Part shown: positions 7,293 to 14,531 of the stretch, piece after piece | How the letters are laid out: each line of letters opens with the position of its first letter | Position numbering within the stretch: the stretch's first letter is position 1 | From: Ferrithrix thermotolerans DSM 19514 | GTDB lineage: Bacteria; Actinomycetota; Acidimicrobiia; Acidimicrobiales; Ilumatobacteraceae | NCBI GenBank assembly: GCA_945861325.1 | Contig: CAMATY010000011.1 | Location: 1 to 32,178, forward strand | DNA length: 32,178 nt | Direction of reading: 5' to 3' | Position numbers and translations under genes: made by a program | The notes under the pieces: generated by a model | Databases searched by the model: none | What the model was told of the DNA's origin: nothing | The model's input: only the letters and a program-made list of their open reading frames with translations

Positions 7293-8126
7293 CTAGTTTT
7301 TTTCGAGTGCTGGGTAGAGCACGGGTGCTTGAATTTGTGCTTGTGTTGGATCTCCGCCGAACTCTGGGCACCATTGTTTGAAAGCACAAAAATTGCACAG
7401 TCCTGAACGATGGGTCTCAAATTCTCCTGTTTGACATGACTCAGCAATTTGGTCAAAGGTTTTAATCGCGGCCGCGTCGCATGCAGCATTTGATTCATCT
7501 GTGACGTCAACTTCAATTGGGGTACTTGACTTTAGATACATCAGTCTAAGTTTTTTTGGTAACTCACCACGCACACGTAAACATAGTGATGCGTAAAGGT
7601 GCATGTTGTCCATTTTGTTTGCGCCGTATTTTGGATTGGGCACTTTGCCTGTTTTGTAATCGCTGATCACCAGATCGCCGTGTTCATCGTGTTCAAGGCG
7701 GTCGATGATGCCACCGAGTTTGAATTTTCCAAAGTCAGAGTCAAGACGCATTTCAAGACCTATGACTTTTGTGTTTCGAGGGTTTTCCATTCGGTAATAA
7801 CCATTGACGAGTTCTCGAGAGTCTTTGAAGAATGCTTCTCGATCTTCTTGGCTCAAGCCAAGCGCAACAAATCGAGCAGATGGTTCGTATTCTGCTTTAG
7901 CAAGTTCAAAATCTTCGCGCGCCGCATCTACTGTGCGCAGTTCAGGTTCGTGGGCAAGCAATAATTCGAGTACTCGGTGTACAAAGTTGCCTTTGACTAA
8001 ATGGATCTGTGGCGGCTCGGGCAGTTTTTCAATTGACGCAAAACGAAATTGCATTGGGCATGTGCGAAAACCACTGATGCGCGAAGGGGACAATGTCAAT
8101 GGAATTGGATAAACAGACTGTGACAC
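7293..8126 (-). CDS. RecB-family PD-(D/E)XK nuclease with predicted Fe-S cluster
   Basis: 277 residues, a stand-alone PDDEXK_1-type domain. It opens with LSPSRISGFRTCPMQFRF, as in AddB/RecB C-terminal nucleases, then GNFVHRVLELLL (active-site histidine region), LGGIIDRLE (metal-binding D) and LVISDYKTG (D-x-K catalytic core). C23 together with C244, C247 and C253 (GLCNFCAFKQWC) forms the four-cysteine arrangement that holds a 4Fe-4S cluster in AddB and Cas4. It probably acts on DNA ends or single strands, but no helicase or cas gene is nearby, so its partner is unknown. The start is a GTG 19 nt after the alpha/beta hydrolase stop, so it is likely co-transcribed. Such single-domain proteins are common in actinobacteria. 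Confidence 0.82.
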   Translation of the reverse strand: MSQSVYPIPLTLSPSRISGFRTCPMQFRFASIEKLPEPPQIHLVKGNFVHRVLELLLAHEPELRTVDAAREDFELAKAEYEPSARFVALGLSQEDREAFFKDSRELVNGYYRMENPRNTKVIGLEMRLDSDFGKFKLGGIIDRLEHDEHGDLVISDYKTGKVPNPKYGANKMDNMHLYASLCLRVRGELPKKLRLMYLKSSTPIEVDVTDESNAACDAAAIKTFDQIAESCQTGEFETHRSGLCNFCAFKQWCPEFGGDPTQAQIQAPVLYPALEKN

Positions 8127-8145
8127 TAGTTGTTCAATCTACGCA

Positions 8146-9066
8146 CTATTCGTTTGTTGGTGTTGCGTTATCAGATGCGAGTTTGTCAACTTCGCCGATG
8201 AGTGAGGCGAGCCGGTCGGGTTGCTGCATTGGGCCAAAGTGTCCAACATCTGACCATTGGATGAACTTCGCGTTCTGAATCTCTTTGGCGATTAATTCGG
8301 ACCATGCAGAAGGTTGGTTCGGCGCAACAGCGCCGGCGACGACCCAAGTCGGAACTTGGAGCAGGTGAAGTTGATCCCAAGTTTGATGTGCGGCTCCAGT
8401 TTCGTATGTTCGTGCTTCATGCTCGGGAAGGCATTTGAGCACTACTGAACGCTGTTTAGTTTTTGTATCCTCGATGTCATTAAATCCGTACTCGACATAG
8501 GCACGAAGAGATTCGTTTTTGAACACGTTCATTGGCGGTTTTGAAGAATAATTTGCTAACGCTTCTTCTCGCGAAGCAAATGTTGTGCGACGGCGACGAG
8601 CACCTTCGACGAGTGGGCTTGGCACATGCAAATCTTTGGCTGCCTGACGAAATGTGGCTGGAAAAATAATAGGTTCATAAATAATCAGCGCTTTAAATAG
8701 TTCGGGTGCTATCAGCGCGGCCATAATTAAGGCCGCACCACCCATTGAATGCCCAACAGCGATTATTCGGCCGTGATCGCGAAGCGAACTGGCAACCGCA
8801 AGTGCGTCGTCACAATAGCCTTGCCACTCGACCTGCCAATCTGAGTCCAACTTTGAGTCGCCGAAGCCTCGATAGTCAAATGATGTGCAGTCGAATTTGT
8901 TTTTTAGAGAATTAACAACTGGATCAAAACATCGACCATGAAATCCTGTGGCATGAGACAATAAAACCTGGCGGTTGGCGCTGGACTTTGATGGGTAGCT
9001 ATAGACGCTGAGTTGTATCGAGTCCGAAGATTCGATGAAGGTTCGCTTCGGCATTTCAATATTCAT
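8146..9066 (-). CDS. Alpha/beta hydrolase fold protein
   Basis: 306 residues from the ATG at 9066; the ORF track extends to a TTG at 9093, which adds nine residues with no support. The nucleophile elbow GHSMGG is at 105-110 (S107), the oxyanion region is SHATGFHGR (37-45) and the catalytic histidine lies in DVGHFGPMQQP. The usual acid position after the sixth strand reads VVAGAVAPNQPSAW, with no clear Asp or Glu, so either the acid has moved or activity is altered. Esterase, lipase or C-C hydrolase activity is possible. It is first in a minus-strand operon with the RecB-like nuclease and the PAP2 phosphatase, and divergent from the lysine-rich gene. Confidence 0.82.
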   Translation of the reverse strand: MNIEMPKRTFIESSDSIQLSVYSYPSKSSANRQVLLSHATGFHGRCFDPVVNSLKNKFDCTSFDYRGFGDSKLDSDWQVEWQGYCDDALAVASSLRDHGRIIAVGHSMGGAALIMAALIAPELFKALIIYEPIIFPATFRQAAKDLHVPSPLVEGARRRRTTFASREEALANYSSKPPMNVFKNESLRAYVEYGFNDIEDTKTKQRSVVLKCLPEHEARTYETGAAHQTWDQLHLLQVPTWVVAGAVAPNQPSAWSELIAKEIQNAKFIQWSDVGHFGPMQQPDRLASLIGEVDKLASDNATPTNE

Positions 9067-9070
9067 AGTC

Positions 9071-9100
9071 TTGCATTGTGTCAGGTAGTTCAACTATGAT
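9071..9100 (+). promoter_or_regulatory. Promoter of the 88-aa lysine-rich gene (-35 TTGCAT, -10 TATGAT)
   Basis: TTGCAT (9071-9076), an 18-bp spacer and TATGAT (9095-9100) place the transcription start at about 9107, the ATG itself. Between the boxes lies GGTAGTTC-AACTA, a near-dyad. The whole segment aligns without net gaps to the promoter at 9403-9432. Confidence 0.6.
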
Positions 9101-9106
9101 GTGCCA

Positions 9107-9373
9107 ATGGCTACAAAGCGCAAACCGAAAAAAACAACCACGAAGAAACCTGCTGCAAAGAAACCTGCTGCAAAGAAACCTGCTGCAAAGAAAACGCCTG
9201 CTAAAAAAGCAGTATCAGGTGGGTCAACTTTGAAAATCAAAGATCTTGTTGCGGTTGCCAAGCGAGTTGAAGAATCAAAGTCAAAAGCCAAGTCTCCAGC
9301 AACAAAAAAAGGCGATTTTGACCTTTTGGCGATGTTGATTAAATGGTTCAAAAAGTTAGTTAACCAAAAATAG
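9107..9373 (+). CDS. Histone H1-like lysine/alanine/proline-rich small protein
   Basis: 88 residues from the ATG at 9107; the GTG at 9101 in the ORF track lies inside the predicted promoter/start region. Residues 1-36 are a basic tail (MATKRKPKK, then AAKKP repeats) of the kind seen in histone H1-like bacterial proteins, PhaF phasins and mycobacterial HBHA. Residues 40-88 are a mixed-charge part predicted helical, ending in an amphipathic stretch DLLAMLIKWFKKLVNQK that could bind a membrane or partner. The tail should bind DNA or another polyanion; the actual target is unknown. Its promoter and first residues resemble those of the next gene, pointing to tandem duplication. An alternative role is a phasin-like granule or nucleoid protein. 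Confidence 0.75.
   Translation: MATKRKPKKTTTKKPAAKKPAAKKPAAKKTPAKKAVSGGSTLKIKDLVAVAKRVEESKSKAKSPATKKGDFDLLAMLIKWFKKLVNQK
9143..9187 (+). repeat. Three exact 15-bp tandem repeats coding KKPAA
   Basis: AAGAAACCTGCTGCA occurs three times in a row with no mismatch, then a diverged fourth copy (AAGAAAACGCCTGCT). Being a multiple of three, the array can gain or lose units without breaking frame. Confidence 0.9.
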
Positions 9374-9402
9374 GTTCATCGCGGCGTTGCCCGTTATAGA
9401 TG

Positions 9403-9432
9403 TTGCATTGAACTGGTAGTACGAACTACCGT
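9403..9432 (+). promoter_or_regulatory. Promoter of the lysine-tailed acyl-CoA synthetase gene
   Basis: TTGCAT (9403-9408) and the TANNNT box TACCGT (9427-9432) have the same 18-bp spacing, and the same 36-bp distance from TTGCAT to the ATG (9439), as the neighbouring promoter at 9071. The spacer holds GGTAGTACGAACTACC (9415-9430), a dyad with one mismatched pair, well placed as an operator. Confidence 0.5.
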
Positions 9433-9438
9433 GTGTCA

Positions 9439-11235
9439 ATGGCCACAAAATCAAAAAAAACACGCAAGAAAACATCAAAGAACCGCGCATCTAAAAAAGT
9501 AGCGAAGAAGACAGCCAAAAAATCCGCCAAGAAGACGGCCAAAAAGTCTGTCAAAAAAACTGTTAAAAAATCCGCGAAGAAGACTGCCAAAAAGACTGTA
9601 AAGAAGACAGCTATAAAATCTGCCAAGAAGAAAGTCGCTAGTAAAAAAGTAGTTCGTCCGCGAAACCCGTTTTTGGCGATCAAAGATATTGGTGGGATCG
9701 TCCGATACCACGCAAAACAACAGCCAGATGCGTTGTCACTTGTGCTGGGTGAGCGCACTCTTACATGGGCGCAATTGCTTTCGCGCTCGGCACAAGTTGC
9801 ACAGGGTTTAAAGCGAGCCGGAGTAAAAGCCCAGGATCGTGTTGCGTTTTTAGACAAAAATGGTATTGAGCATTTCGAAGTTTTCTACGGATGTGCGTTA
9901 CTCAACGCAGTCAGTGTTGATATCAACTGGCGACTAGCCGCGCCAGAAGTTTTATTTATTGTCAACGACTCGCGGGCCGAAGTGCTAATCGTCGGCCAGG
10001 AGTTTGTGCCAGTGCTTGATGCAATCATTGGCGAACTGACTCAGGTCAAAACAATCATTGTGATTGGTGGACACTCGAACCACGACGATTATGAGCGATG
10101 GGTCAATGCGCAATCAGCGACCGATCCAAAAGCGTCAACTAAGAGCAGCGATGTTGCGTTTCAGTTGTATTCAAGTGGCACCACTGGTCGGCCAAAAGGT
10201 GTGATGTTGACTAATGATAATTTTTTCGCACTTCTTCCTGCTGCACAAAAAATTTGGCACATGTCTGAGACAACGATAAATCTTGTGGCGATGCCATTGT
10301 TTCATATTGGTGGTGGTGGTTGGGCAACCGCAGGACAATATTGTGGCGCGCGCTCAATAATCATGCGCGATATTAATCCTGCAGAAATAGTTGCGTGGAT
10401 TGAGAAGTATCGGATCACTCACGCGTTCATGGTGCCTGCGCTATTGCAGTTTGCACTTGCAATGCCAAATATCGGCACAACAGATTTCTCGAGCCTTGAA
10501 CTAATTGCGTATGGCGCATCACCGATTTCTGAATCAGTCCTTGAAGGTGCGATCAACGCATTTAAGTGTCCGTTTATGCAGGTCTATGGGTTGACAGAAA
10601 CGACGGGAGTAGTGACGGTTCTTGGGCCAGAAGATCACGACTTGAGTTCAGCCAATAAGGGCCGCTTGCGTTCGTGCGGCAAACCATTTACGGGCATTGA
10701 GTTGCGAATCGTAGATTCGGACACGGCGAAAGATGTTCCGCTCGGAGAGGTTGGCGAAATTTGGATTCGGTCTCGCCAAGTTATGAAGGGCTATTGGAAT
10801 ATGCCTGAAGAAACTGCAAAGTCAATCGTTAATGGTCGGTGGTTCAGATCAGGTGATGCTGGATACTTCGACAAAGACGGATATGTGTACATCTTCGACC
10901 GTGTCAAAGACATGATTGTCTCGGGTGGCGAAAATGTTTACCCAGCAGAAGTCGAGAATGCGCTGATGGCTCATCCGGCGATTGCCGATGTTGCAGTTAT
11001 TGGCGTGCCTGATGAGAAGTGGGGAGAGGTGCCGATGGCACTTGTCGTGCGAAAACCGGACACGCAAGTTACCGAGAGCGAGATTCTCGCATTCGCACGT
11101 GAGCGTCTTGCTGGGTTCAAGACTCCGAAAACTGTTGGCTGGATCGATGCCCTGCCGCGTAATCCATCTGGCAAGATTCTTAAAAAAGATCTTCGTGAGC
11201 CATACTGGAAGGGTCACGCCCGTCGAGTTAACTAG
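9439..11235 (+). CDS. Acyl-CoA synthetase (AMP-forming) with 75-residue lysine-rich N-terminal tail
   Basis: 598 residues from the ATG at 9439 (GTG 9433 is the track start). Residues 1-75 are KKTAKKSAKK-type repeats with 36 Lys/Arg and no acidic residue. Residues ~80-598 form a complete ANL adenylating enzyme: P-loop YSSGTTGRPKG from Y244, VYGLTETTG, the YIFDRVKDMIVSGGENVYPAEVE hinge block and the catalytic lysine K579 in PSGKILKKDL. It activates a carboxylic acid, probably a fatty acid or steroid/aromatic side chain, to its CoA thioester; a FadD-type role is likely. The tail is not part of the family and resembles the upstream 88-aa protein. The enzyme domain suggests lipid catabolism, and the LLM gene 38 nt downstream is probably co-transcribed. 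Confidence 0.88.
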   Translation: MATKSKKTRKKTSKNRASKKVAKKTAKKSAKKTAKKSVKKTVKKSAKKTAKKTVKKTAIKSAKKKVASKKVVRPRNPFLAIKDIGGIVRYHAKQQPDALSLVLGERTLTWAQLLSRSAQVAQGLKRAGVKAQDRVAFLDKNGIEHFEVFYGCALLNAVSVDINWRLAAPEVLFIVNDSRAEVLIVGQEFVPVLDAIIGELTQVKTIIVIGGHSNHDDYERWVNAQSATDPKASTKSSDVAFQLYSSGTTGRPKGVMLTNDNFFALLPAAQKIWHMSETTINLVAMPLFHIGGGGWATAGQYCGARSIIMRDINPAEIVAWIEKYRITHAFMVPALLQFALAMPNIGTTDFSSLELIAYGASPISESVLEGAINAFKCPFMQVYGLTETTGVVTVLGPEDHDLSSANKGRLRSCGKPFTGIELRIVDSDTAKDVPLGEVGEIWIRSRQVMKGYWNMPEETAKSIVNGRWFRSGDAGYFDKDGYVYIFDRVKDMIVSGGENVYPAEVENALMAHPAIADVAVIGVPDEKWGEVPMALVVRKPDTQVTESEILAFARERLAGFKTPKTVGWIDALPRNPSGKILKKDLREPYWKGHARRVN

Positions 11236-11273
11236 CCCGATTTTCTGCCCGCCCAAAAATTGAAAGAAGTTTT

Positions 11274-12329
11274 ATGAAACTATCGATGATGATCAACTAT
11301 ATTTCTGATTTTCAAACATCAGCCAAGCAGGTTGTTGAACTTGAAAAGGTAGGTCTTGACATTGTGTGGATCGCTGAGGCATACAGTTATGACTCAATTT
11401 CGCAAGTGGGATATTTGGCTGCGGTTACCAATCGTGTACAGATCGGCACCGGGATCATCAATGTCTATTCACGAACTGCTGCATTAACTGCAATGACAGC
11501 AGCGGGTTGCGACTATGTCAGCAACGGTCGATTCATTTTGGGACTTGGCGCTTCCGGGCCACAAGTGATCGAAGGTTTTCACGGCGTGCCATACGAAAAA
11601 CCGATGCAACGAACAAAAGAATACATCGAAGTTTGTCGCGAAATTTGGAAACGCGAGAAGCCGCTTAATTATGATGGCAAGACTGTACAAATTCCGTTGC
11701 CTGCTGGTCAAGGCACTGGTTTAGGAAAGTCAATGAAGTTGATAAATCATCCGGTGCGTTCTGAGATTCCGGTGTGGTGGGCATCACTTAAAGATAAGAG
11801 CGTTGAAGCGACCGCAGAAATGGCTGATGGTTGGATGCCAATTTTCTTTTTGCCCGAGAAGTTTCAAAATGTCTGGGGTAAGTCGCTAAAAGCCGGTCAG
11901 GCAAAGCGTGATGCATCCATGAAGCCGCTTGACATATCGGCGGGGGGAATGTTGCATATTGACGAGTCGCTGACACCACAAAAACAAAATGAAATTTTAG
12001 ATTTCGCACGACCAAGTTATGCGCTGTATGTCGGTGGCATGGGCGCGCGTGGTAAAAACTTCTACAACGATATTTGTCGCGACTATGGATACGAAAAAGA
12101 GGCCGTTGAAATTCAAGATTTATATCTTGACGGCAAAAAGAAAGAAGCCGCTGCGCTGATTCCAAGTGACTGGCTGCAACTATCAAACCTCGTTGGCCCG
12201 AAGAGTTTCATCAAAGAACGTCTCGGGGCATTTAAAGAAGCTGGTGTAACTGTGTTGCAGGTAAACCCAGTTGGCCCTGACCCAGTGCGTGAAGTTGAAG
12301 TTCTCCGCGGAATTATTGACGACGTGTGA
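11274..12329 (+). CDS. LLM class F420-dependent oxidoreductase (TIGR03559-like)
   Basis: 351 residues, luciferase-like TIM barrel. Features include VVELEKVGLDIVWIAEAYSYDS, NRVQIGTGIINVYSRTAA, RFILGLGASGPQVIEGFHG and the long insertion after the EIWKREKPLNYDGKTVQIPLP segment, typical of mycobacterial F420-dependent LLM enzymes. A GAAAGAAG Shine-Dalgarno-like sequence precedes the ATG. It follows the acyl-CoA synthetase by 38 nt, which suggests action on an acyl-CoA or lipid-derived substrate; this is inference. Its last 17 nt overlap the convergent MFS gene. Confidence 0.82.
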   Translation: MKLSMMINYISDFQTSAKQVVELEKVGLDIVWIAEAYSYDSISQVGYLAAVTNRVQIGTGIINVYSRTAALTAMTAAGCDYVSNGRFILGLGASGPQVIEGFHGVPYEKPMQRTKEYIEVCREIWKREKPLNYDGKTVQIPLPAGQGTGLGKSMKLINHPVRSEIPVWWASLKDKSVEATAEMADGWMPIFFLPEKFQNVWGKSLKAGQAKRDASMKPLDISAGGMLHIDESLTPQKQNEILDFARPSYALYVGGMGARGKNFYNDICRDYGYEKEAVEIQDLYLDGKKKEAAALIPSDWLQLSNLVGPKSFIKERLGAFKEAGVTVLQVNPVGPDPVREVEVLRGIIDDV

Positions 12330-13548
12330 TTTCTTCGCTTAGGTTTTTTCGAACCGTGCGAGTCGCAAACAAATAAATAAGCGAAGCACAAACAGCAAGC
12401 AATGCAAACACGGCAATCGTTCCGCGCGCGCCAAAGTATTCAGAGACAACTCCTGCGAGCAAACTGCTGAGTCCAAGTGAAAGAGTAATTAATGCAAAGT
12501 CGCCGGCCAACACGCGTCCGCGCATCTCATCTGGGCAACGCACTTGTAATCCATACGTTGAAAGCGTCCATTGTGCGCCGCCACCCAAGTGTGCAAAACA
12601 GATGCATACGCAGGCGATTATAAAAAATGGTGAGGCGGCGGCGGCGAGATATCCGCCAGCAAAGCCCAGACCAGCGATGCCACACACGAGGATCACTTTC
12701 GAGAGGTCATTTTTGACGAACCGTGCGGCCAATAGCGGCCCAAGTGCGCTGCCCAAGCCGCGCAGTCCGAGCATGATTCCGCGACCCGCGTCGCCACGAT
12801 TGAACGAGTCAGCGGCAAAAACTGCTAGTTGACTGACGACTCCAGCGCCGACGGCAAATGTCATCTTTGACATCAATAGCGACATGATTGCTGGATCAGA
12901 TTTTGCGAGGTGTAGTGCTTCGTGCATATCTGAAATCGGACGGATTTTTTTACTGTGATTTGCCGCACGAGCTTCTTGCATAGGGCGATTGACGAGAGCG
13001 ATTAACCCAGCAGCGACAACAAAAGTTGCAATGTCGGCGATGAATGCTGCCTGCCGACCGAAAACTTGTGAGAAGATTCCGCCGATACCAGCGCCGACTG
13101 CAAGCATTACGCCCCAACTACTGCCAAATAGTGCATTGGCTTGCCGTAGTTCGTCTGGATCGCGAGCCAAGTTCGGAATCGCTGCTTCAAGTGCTGGTCT
13201 TACGAATGAGGCAAGTGCTGCGATCATGCTCTGGGCGACAAAAGCAATCCACACACGCGAGTCGCCAATAAATAAGAATCCACATGCAGCAATTGCTTGC
13301 AGAATTGAAACAACGATTAAAACTTTACGACGATCATGTTTGTCAGCAACTGGTCCGCCGATCGGTGAAGCCAAAAATGATGGTAGTGAAAATGCTACTA
13401 ATAGTAGAGAGACCAAAAATTTTGAACCAGTTATGTCTTGAACCAAGCCTGCTAATGCAACGAATGTAAACCAATCGCCGATGAACGAAAGATTTTGGGC
13501 AACAAACAGTAGACGTAATTCTCTATTAACTCTTAAAACTTTAAACAA
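12313..13548 (-). CDS. MFS transporter (MFS_3/EntS-like)
   Basis: 411 residues with about 12 hydrophobic segments. The N-terminus ELRLLFVAQNLSFIGDWFTFVALAGLV and the loop-2/3 motif GGPVADKHDRRKVLI are typical of the MFS_3 group, which includes enterobactin and macrolide exporters. The likely role is proton-driven export of a small molecule; the substrate is unknown. It starts at a TTG, 9 nt after the nitronate monooxygenase-like gene, with no better start nearby. It is third in a minus-strand operon and overlaps the convergent LLM gene by 17 coding nucleotides. Confidence 0.8.
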   Translation of the reverse strand: MFKVLRVNRELRLLFVAQNLSFIGDWFTFVALAGLVQDITGSKFLVSLLLVAFSLPSFLASPIGGPVADKHDRRKVLIVVSILQAIAACGFLFIGDSRVWIAFVAQSMIAALASFVRPALEAAIPNLARDPDELRQANALFGSSWGVMLAVGAGIGGIFSQVFGRQAAFIADIATFVVAAGLIALVNRPMQEARAANHSKKIRPISDMHEALHLAKSDPAIMSLLMSKMTFAVGAGVVSQLAVFAADSFNRGDAGRGIMLGLRGLGSALGPLLAARFVKNDLSKVILVCGIAGLGFAGGYLAAAASPFFIIACVCICFAHLGGGAQWTLSTYGLQVRCPDEMRGRVLAGDFALITLSLGLSSLLAGVVSEYFGARGTIAVFALLAVCASLIYLFATRTVRKNLSEEITRRQ

Positions 13549-13557
13549 TTTATTTAA

Positions 13558-14520
13558 CTATCTTTTTCTACCAAGTTGGAGTAAAATTTGTTCTGCCTGA
13601 GCGACGATGTCGCGAACTAAATCGCCAGCGGGTATCAAACTGCTGATAGCACCGGCTCCCTGGCCAGCGGGGTAGAACTCGCGCGATGTATCAACTTGTG
13701 TGCCGTTTGGGTATCCGAGATGATTTACATTTGCTTGCGACGATGCAATTGCTTGATGTGGAAAGGTTTTTATTTCTTGCGGGTGTTGCTCGTAATGGTT
13801 AGTCCATTCATTGCGCACAACTCGACATGGCTTGCCCGTGTACGAGCGACTAATAACTGTGTCATCTTCGCGACTCGTGACTAGCGCTTCTTTGTATCCA
13901 TTTACTGCTCGTGCTTCTGGTGTGGCGATGAATCTTGTACCGACCCAAACTGCATCAGCGCCGAGCGCAAGGCTTGCCGCTAGTCCGCGACCATCAAATA
14001 AACCCCCGGCCGCAACAACTGGCACGCGTGCCGAGACTGCGTCAACAACTTGTGGCACGAGTGCCATGGTTGCAACGAGCCCGGTGTGTCCGCCAGCTTC
14101 AGTGCCCTGGGCGACAACAAAATCACAACCACTTGCAACTGCTGAAACCGCGTGACGAACTTTTCCACACATTGATCCGACCAAGATGTTGTGGCTGTGT
14201 AACAGGTCGATTGCGTCGCGCGGCACACCAAGACCAGCGACGAAGATTCTTGCGCCGCCAGCAACTACATCGCGGATGCCTTGCTCCAAGTGTTGTGGTA
14301 GCGCGGTCAACAAGTCGACACCGAAAGGTTTTTGTGTGAGAGTTTTTAGTGCAGTTATTTCTCGAGCGAGTTCTCCATCGCGCATTGTTGAAGCACCAAA
14401 TGTTCCAATGCCACCTGCTTCACTGACTGCGGCGACCAGTTCGTGATAAGAAACTCCGCCCATCCCAGCGAGCATCACTGGATGTTCAATTTCGAATAGT
14501 TCGGTTATTCGGGTTCGCAT
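13558..14520 (-). CDS. Nitronate monooxygenase-like / 2-nitropropane dioxygenase family flavoprotein
   Basis: 320 residues from the ATG at 14520 (MRTRITELFEIEHPVMLAGM, the normal family opening); the track start is a TTG three codons earlier. The FMN-binding TIM barrel is recognised from GGVSYHELVAAVSEAGGIGTFG, DFVVAQGTEAGGHTG and PVVAAGGLFDGRGLAASLALGADAVWVGTRF. The family contains nitronate monooxygenases and FabK-type enoyl reductases; actinobacterial copies in lipid-catabolic loci are often of unknown substrate. It lies 11 nt after the geranylgeranyl reductase-like gene and 9 nt before the MFS gene, so the three are likely one transcript. Confidence 0.82.
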   Translation of the reverse strand: MRTRITELFEIEHPVMLAGMGGVSYHELVAAVSEAGGIGTFGASTMRDGELAREITALKTLTQKPFGVDLLTALPQHLEQGIRDVVAGGARIFVAGLGVPRDAIDLLHSHNILVGSMCGKVRHAVSAVASGCDFVVAQGTEAGGHTGLVATMALVPQVVDAVSARVPVVAAGGLFDGRGLAASLALGADAVWVGTRFIATPEARAVNGYKEALVTSREDDTVISRSYTGKPCRVVRNEWTNHYEQHPQEIKTFPHQAIASSQANVNHLGYPNGTQVDTSREFYPAGQGAGAISSLIPAGDLVRDIVAQAEQILLQLGRKR

Positions 14521-14531
14521 AGCAATCAAAT

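Noticed and set aside
7293-8126. RecB-like nuclease as Cas4 of a CRISPR system
   Set aside because: No repeats or other cas genes occur; the domain is equally typical of stand-alone actinobacterial RecB-family exonucleases.
9094-9857. Minus-strand ORFs rich in Phe/Ala/Leu (FFAAGFF..., FLAVFFADFL...) resembling membrane proteins
   Set aside because: They are the antisense reading of the AAG/AAA-rich lysine repeats; composition is forced by the real genes and no ribosome site is seen.
12989-13441. 150-aa plus-strand ORF
   Set aside because: It is antisense to the MFS transporter and shows only shadow composition.
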